In this document: positions 43,887 through 47,964 of the stretch, in pieces
Numbering within the stretch: position 1 is the first letter of the stretch
Layout: each line of letters starts with the position of its first letter
Origin: Saprospiraceae bacterium
Lineage (GTDB): Bacteria; Bacteroidota; Bacteroidia; Chitinophagales; Saprospiraceae
Direction: 5' to 3'
Assembly (NCBI GenBank): GCA_019694295.1
Contig: JAIBCG010000019.1
Location: 1-47,964 of the forward strand
DNA: 47,964 bases
The notes under the pieces: model-generated
What the model saw: only the letters and a program-made list of their open reading frames with translations
Database searches by the model: none
Told to the model about the DNA's origin: nothing
Position numbers and translations under genes: made by a program

Positions 43887-43907
43887 AGAGAGGCTAAGTA
43901 CCTCTCT
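43887..43907 (-). terminator. terminator of the fucosidase gene
   Basis: AGAGAGG, a 7-nt loop and CCTCTCT. On the minus strand it is followed by a long T tract (T7 or more), about 200 nt after the fucosidase stop. A second hairpin (ATTCATTTT and AAAATGAAT, 43916-43940) stands just before it. On the plus strand it could also stop uvrB transcripts, but no T tract follows there. Confidence 0.6.
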
Positions 43908-44108
43908 CTGAAATGATTCATTTTAACCAACAAAATGAATTAAACAAACACTATTATCTTTTAAAACAAAATTCAGTAAATCTTTATGTAATAATAATTA
44001 CAGTACAAAGATGCGATTATTTTTTTAATCTTCCTATGACTTAGGTCATAATTCATTAGGATTATTGTCAATTTTCCATAAAACATTGTAAAATCAAAGG
44101 ATTTGTTT

Positions 44109-45461
44109 TCAATGAAAGCCTCCCCGACCTGTGTAAAGGCTAATTTTACCATCCAGTTTTAATTTTATTACAGTCATATAAGGGTCTCTTACTGCAGAAG
44201 GAATGCTTAGAAATACCCGGCCAGGTACAGTACTCCAGGATATTTTGCCGACGATCTTTGGTATAACTGTGCTATTTGTACCAAGTATATTTGCAGACAA
44301 TATTTTGTTATTAAGGCCTTTTAAAACGACCTGAACATCATCCTTTCCGGGCACAAACAGAAATAGCTCTGTGCTATCTGCACTCAATGTAGAGGCACCG
44401 TGAAAGAATCCGTTTGGCAGCCCGGCCGTTGTTCCATAGACAGATTCCTTATTTCGTGATATCCATTTGCCAAGTTCAGTCAGAACGTTGATCTGTTCCT
44501 CTGGGATACTTCCATCTTCTTTAGGGCCAATATCGAGCAAGAGATTTCCGCCTACGCCTATAACATCGACAAATAGTGTAATGATTTCATAAGGTGATTT
44601 CCAGGCTTTGTCATTTGGCTGCCAACCCCATTGGTTGTTGATAGTCATACACAGCTCCCACCAGGGATAGACAGGTCTTGTAATCGGGATATTTTGCTCA
44701 GGTGTATCATAATCTCCATAACCGGCAAGTCTTCCATTGATAATGGCATCCGGATTACGAGCCAGTATCATTTGGCGTAAATCTGCAGCGTGCCATTCGT
44801 CGGCAATGTGTTCCCAGTCACCGTCAAACCAGTAGAGATCGGGATTTAATTGGCTTGATATTTCAGCAATTTGTGTGTTGTTAAAATCAAGGAATCTTGT
44901 CCATTTTGCAGGATTGTCTTTAATAACGTATCGCGAACTATCTTTCAAAAACCCGGGATAATCCGGATGCGACCAATCGAGTAATGAAAAATAGGCACCA
45001 CATTTCAGATTTCTATTTCTAAGTTCATTAAAAAAAGGAGTAATGAGGTCACGGCCAGCGGGTGAATGTTCAGGAATGCTTCTTTCTTTAAACTGCGTGT
45101 TAAACAGAGCAACTCCGTCATGATGCTTGGTAGTGATAACAGCATATTTCGCCCCTGATTTTTCAACCAGCGAAGCCCAATACGCTGGGTCGTATTTAGA
45201 GGCCGTAAATCCATTTATTTGCTTCATATATTCATCATAAGCTATTTCTTTATTGTGAAAAGACCATGATTCGCCAACACCATTGACGGAGTAAATACCC
45301 CAATGAATAAATATACCAAGTTTTGCATCACTGAACCATTTCATTTTTGACCGGATGTCATCAGGTTTTGTCATTTGTTGGGCAAATGAGTCTGGTAACA
45401 TTGTCAAAAATGAGATGGCAATTAGAATGAAATGAATAGGTTTTATTGAAAATTTCATCAT
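44109..45461 (-). CDS. alpha-L-fucosidase, glycoside hydrolase family 29
   Basis: A 450-residue secreted enzyme. The signal peptide ends LPDSFA before QQMTKPDD. The GH29 barrel starts at about 38 (KWFSDAKLGIFIHWGIYSV), with AKYAVITTKHHDGVALF, DLITPFFNELRNRNLKCGAYFSLLDWSHPDYP and the nucleophile region YWFDGDWEH (Asp213 by position). NQWGWQPNDKAWKSPYEII and LLLDIGPKEDGSIPEEQ follow. It has the usual C-terminal beta-sandwich but no sorting domain, so it is probably periplasmic or surface-retained by other means. It removes fucose from glycans. It does not sit in a SusC/SusD locus here. Its promoter is divergent from that of pabA. Confidence 0.94.
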   Translation of the reverse strand: MMKFSIKPIHFILIAISFLTMLPDSFAQQMTKPDDIRSKMKWFSDAKLGIFIHWGIYSVNGVGESWSFHNKEIAYDEYMKQINGFTASKYDPAYWASLVEKSGAKYAVITTKHHDGVALFNTQFKERSIPEHSPAGRDLITPFFNELRNRNLKCGAYFSLLDWSHPDYPGFLKDSSRYVIKDNPAKWTRFLDFNNTQIAEISSQLNPDLYWFDGDWEHIADEWHAADLRQMILARNPDAIINGRLAGYGDYDTPEQNIPITRPVYPWWELCMTINNQWGWQPNDKAWKSPYEIITLFVDVIGVGGNLLLDIGPKEDGSIPEEQINVLTELGKWISRNKESVYGTTAGLPNGFFHGASTLSADSTELFLFVPGKDDVQVVLKGLNNKILSANILGTNSTVIPKIVGKISWSTVPGRVFLSIPSAVRDPYMTVIKLKLDGKISLYTGRGGFH

Positions 45462-45491
45462 ACATCAAGTAAATTAAATAGCAATTCTATA

Positions 45492-45529
45492 CAAATCTAT
45501 TCAATAGATGCAGAAAATCAATAATTTTG
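45492..45529. promoter_or_regulatory. divergent promoters of the fucosidase and the amidotransferase
   Basis: Minus strand: TTG (45521-45519), a 19-nt spacer and TAGATTTG (45499-45492), serving the fucosidase. Plus strand: TAATTTTG at 45522-45529, 20 nt before the GTG start of the amidotransferase; I see no -33 element for it. The two sites abut, so polymerases would compete. Confidence 0.55.
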
Positions 45530-45549
45530 TTAGAATTTAAAGCAATAAC

Positions 45550-46179
45550 GTGAAAGCCCATTCCAAATGTATTCTGATAGATAACCACGATTCATTCGTA
45601 TTTAATCTGTACAGATACCTGAACGAATTAATGCCTGGAGCAATACTTGTAATGAAAAATGATGAAGTTGATTTTGACAAAATTCGCAAAGCCGAAATGA
45701 TTGTCATATCACCCGGTCCGGATATTCCGAAGAATGCAGGAAGATTGATGGATGTGTTATTAGAATTTCACGATAAAAAACCAATATTGGGTATATGTCT
45801 GGGCCATCAGGCAATTATCGAATTTTTCGGAGGCAAATTAATTAAACTTAAGACAGTATATCACGGCATTCAAAGTAAAATACATGTAAATGATCCGGAT
45901 GACATTTTATACAAAGACATTGAATCTCCGTTCAAAGCCGGAAGATACCATTCCTGGTCAGCCGATAAAGAAAGCCTTCCTACAGACCTTATCATAACAA
46001 CAACGGATGAGGACAGGCAAATAATGGGTATTTCGCATGCCACATATTCTGTACATGGCGTCCAATTCCATCCGGAGTCAATTATGACACCAAGCGGAAG
46101 AAAAATTCTGAGTAATTTTGTACACAACCATAAAGCCCTTACATTTATAGAGCAGAGCAAAACAATGTCCGAAAGATAA
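45550..46179 (+). CDS. anthranilate/aminodeoxychorismate synthase component II (glutamine amidotransferase)
   Basis: A 209-residue class I glutamine amidotransferase. It starts CILIDNHDSFVFNLYRYL, has VISPGPDIPKNAG, nucleophile Cys83 in GICLGHQAI, YHGIQSKIHV, YHSW, and the catalytic His-Glu in GVQFHPESIMTPSG. It supplies ammonia to TrpE or PabB. No component I gene, nor any trp gene, is adjacent, so a shared or folate role (PabA) is plausible. The GTG start at 45550 is the only start that keeps the whole first strand. The next gene begins 41 nt downstream and may be cotranscribed. Confidence 0.93.
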   Translation: MKAHSKCILIDNHDSFVFNLYRYLNELMPGAILVMKNDEVDFDKIRKAEMIVISPGPDIPKNAGRLMDVLLEFHDKKPILGICLGHQAIIEFFGGKLIKLKTVYHGIQSKIHVNDPDDILYKDIESPFKAGRYHSWSADKESLPTDLIITTTDEDRQIMGISHATYSVHGVQFHPESIMTPSGRKILSNFVHNHKALTFIEQSKTMSER

Positions 46180-46220
46180 TCGAATGTTTAGTATTAAAAT
46201 TTGTAGAAAAAAGAAAGAAA

Positions 46221-47750
46221 ATGGCAAAAAAAACAGCTTTACTGATACTGGATGGTTGGGGAATAGGATCACGACCAGCCGCAGACGCAATTTTACAGGC
46301 CCACACGCCATTTTTTGACATGTTGTGGAGTAGATATCCACACAATACACTAACGACGTTTGGAGAAGCTGTAGGGCTTCCTGATGGCCAAATGGGCAAC
46401 TCTGAGGTAGGCCACATGAATATCGGTGCAGGCAGAGTAGTCTATCAAGAACTGGTGCGGATAAACCTAGCGTTCAAAAACGGTCTAATGACCGACAACA
46501 TTGTCCTATGCGAAGCAGCAGAATATTCATTAACACGAGGTACATCTGTTCACATAATGGGGCTTGTGAGTAATGGAGGTGTACATTCGCATATAGATCA
46601 CCTTGTAAGTCTGGTAGAAATCATGGCTGCTAAAGGAGTGAAAAATATATACATTCATGCTTTCACTGACGGTCGCGATACCGACCCACATAGTGGGTTA
46701 GGATTTCTTACAGAAGCAGAATTAAAAACTGCAGGTAAAGCAAGAATAGTAACGGTCATTGGCCGGTATTACGCCATGGATCGAGATAAAAGGTGGGAGC
46801 GAATCAAAGTAGCTTATGATGCCTTAGTCAATGCCAAAGGCGAGATGACAGACGATATTTTTACAAAAGTAAAGGAAAGTTATGCATCAGACACCTCAGA
46901 TGAATTTATAAGACCTATTTTACTAAATACAAAAGATTACGAAGCATATCATACTCGAATTAAAGATGGTGATGTGGTAATAAACTTTAATTTCAGAACA
47001 GACAGACCGAGAGAAATAACTACAGTATTGACACAGGCTGATATGCACGAATACAACATGCACAAGATGGATTTAAAGTATATAAGCATGACAGAATATG
47101 ACAGTACATTCAAAAACATTGAGATACTATTTAGAACAGAAAAATTAGAAAAGACACTTGGTGAAGTAATAGCGGTTAACGGGCTAAGTCAATTGAGGAT
47201 TGCGGAAACAGAGAAATATCCACATGTTACATTCTTTTTTAATGGTGGAAGAGAATTAGCATTTGAAAAAGAGAACAGAAGATTGATACCATCACCAAAA
47301 GTCGCCACTTACGATATGCAGCCGGAAATGAGTGCTAATGGTATAAAAGAAGCAGTAATTGAAGAGATAAATCACAATCAACCTGATTTCATTTGTTTAA
47401 ATTTTGCCAATACAGATATGGTAGGGCATACCGGTGTATTTTTAGCCGCAATGAAAGCAGCAGAAACGGTGGACATGTGTCTTTCGGAAATTGTACGGAT
47501 AGCCCTGGCAAAAGGCTATGACCTTTTTATTATAGCAGATCATGGGAATGCAGACAACATGATTAATGAAGACGGTAGCGTTAACACACAGCACAGCATG
47601 AATCCGGTTCCTGTAATATTTGTATCAAACGAAATCAAATATACGAAAATCAAGCAAGGGAAGTTGGCGGACATTGCTCCTACAATATTAGTCAATATGG
47701 GAGTACAACTACCTGAGGACATGACCGGAGAGAATTTACTAGAAGAATAA
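46221..47750 (+). CDS. gpmI: 2,3-bisphosphoglycerate-independent phosphoglycerate mutase
   Basis: A 509-residue alkaline-phosphatase-superfamily enzyme. Metal ligand Asp11 is in LLILDGWGIG and catalytic Ser61 in GQMGNSEVGHMNIGAGR. HIMGLVSNGGVHSHIDHL, HAFTDGRDTDPHSG, RYYAMDRDKRWER, NFRTDRPREIT, NFANTDMVGHTG and IADHGNADNM follow. It interconverts 3- and 2-phosphoglycerate in glycolysis. Full length, with the manganese-binding and phosphotransfer residues in place. An A-rich tract (AAAGAAAGAAA) precedes the ATG, as often seen in this phylum instead of a Shine-Dalgarno site. Confidence 0.98.
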   Translation: MAKKTALLILDGWGIGSRPAADAILQAHTPFFDMLWSRYPHNTLTTFGEAVGLPDGQMGNSEVGHMNIGAGRVVYQELVRINLAFKNGLMTDNIVLCEAAEYSLTRGTSVHIMGLVSNGGVHSHIDHLVSLVEIMAAKGVKNIYIHAFTDGRDTDPHSGLGFLTEAELKTAGKARIVTVIGRYYAMDRDKRWERIKVAYDALVNAKGEMTDDIFTKVKESYASDTSDEFIRPILLNTKDYEAYHTRIKDGDVVINFNFRTDRPREITTVLTQADMHEYNMHKMDLKYISMTEYDSTFKNIEILFRTEKLEKTLGEVIAVNGLSQLRIAETEKYPHVTFFFNGGRELAFEKENRRLIPSPKVATYDMQPEMSANGIKEAVIEEINHNQPDFICLNFANTDMVGHTGVFLAAMKAAETVDMCLSEIVRIALAKGYDLFIIADHGNADNMINEDGSVNTQHSMNPVPVIFVSNEIKYTKIKQGKLADIAPTILVNMGVQLPEDMTGENLLEE

Positions 47751-47844
47751 ATAAAACTATACTGTAAAATAGAAATTCAGTTTGAAAAATACATTAAGAT
47801 AATAAAAAACAAATAGGCAAGGATATATTATGTAAGAACACAAA

Positions 47845-47870
47845 ACCCTATCAGAATGAACTGACAGGGT
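47845..47870 (-). terminator. terminator of the rRNA operon
   Basis: On the minus strand ACCCTGTCAG, a 6-nt loop and CTGATAGGGT pair over 10 bp with one G-U, followed by TTTTG. It stands about 16 nt beyond the 5S 3' end. Confidence 0.7.
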
Positions 47871-47885
47871 ATGTGTTATATTAAG

Positions 47886-47964
47886 TTGGCAGCGACCTAC
47901 TCTCCCACCTTGCGATAGTACCATCAGCGCTGAGGGGCTTAACTGCTCTGTTCGGAATGGGAAA
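47886..47964 (-). rRNA. rrf: 5S ribosomal RNA, 3' part (truncated by window end)
   Basis: The minus-strand reading begins with the conserved loop-C/loop-B region (CCCATTCCGAACAGAG and GTTAAGCCCC) and continues through GGTACTATC and GGGAGAGTAGGTCGCTGCC, the 3' helix of 5S rRNA. The 5' portion lies beyond the window. It implies that an rRNA operon continues to the right on the minus strand. Confidence 0.93.

Noticed and set aside
43916..43940. ATTCATTTT/AAAATGAAT hairpin after uvrB as an operator
   Set aside because: It lies between two convergent gene ends next to a terminator-like hairpin, with no gene start nearby. Part of a 3' end structure is the simpler reading.
1..47964. CRISPR arrays, insertion sequences, prophage or defence islands
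   Set aside because: No regularly spaced repeats, transposase, integrase, phage structural, restriction or Cas proteins are present.

Overview
The window is a stretch of chromosome from a Bacteroidota bacterium. Three things in the sequence support this: a complete type IX secretion / gliding core (porP/sprF-gldK-gldL-gldM-gldN), two proteins carrying T9SS type A C-terminal sorting domains, and many Bacteroidota-type promoters (TTG, about 20 nt, TAnnTTTG). Shine-Dalgarno sites are not evident. The very large secreted protein with P-like, HYR-like, dockerin and cohesin-like regions resembles proteins common in Saprospiraceae and related environmental Bacteroidota; that placement is inference. 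Almost everything is ordinary chromosomal core. I see no prophage, insertion sequence, CRISPR array or known defence system.

Layout. 1-363: gene-free, with a small RNA-like element and an operator-like repeat upstream of a PadR regulator / PspC membrane-protein pair (364-2336). 2527-3537: a metallo-beta-lactamase-fold hydrolase. 3591-9013: tightly overlapping genes for two GT2 glycosyltransferases, one GT-C-type membrane glycosyltransferase and an SF1 helicase, suggesting an envelope glycan made on a polyprenyl-phosphate donor. 18133-9110 (minus strand): an M16 peptidase, a DUF255/YyaL thioredoxin-domain protein, then porP/sprF-gldKLMN. 18374-25184: methylmalonyl-CoA mutase, a lysine-methyltransferase-like protein, thrS, a tiny secreted protein that is almost only a T9SS sorting domain, and an aldehyde dehydrogenase. 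33420-25284 (minus strand): two promoters, a long structured leader, a small secreted protein of unknown family, a 2265-residue T9SS-exported protein and a strong terminator. 39038-33551 (minus strand): sucA-aat-flavoprotein-alpha/beta hydrolase. 39220-47750: rpsT, an amino-acid permease, divergent EVE-domain gene and uvrB, divergent GH29 fucosidase and pabA/trpG-type amidotransferase, then gpmI. The window ends inside a 5S rRNA gene on the minus strand, the tail of an rRNA operon.

How the parts connect. The window encodes both the T9SS motor/ring core and two probable T9SS substrates. The least explained part is the 32.2-33.4 kb leader together with the small secreted protein and the giant surface protein. 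The second is the sorting-domain-only protein at 23.3 kb. The third is the three-enzyme glycosyltransferase set. Several genes have the -7 promoter box only 4-5 nt before the start codon, which points to leaderless mRNAs.
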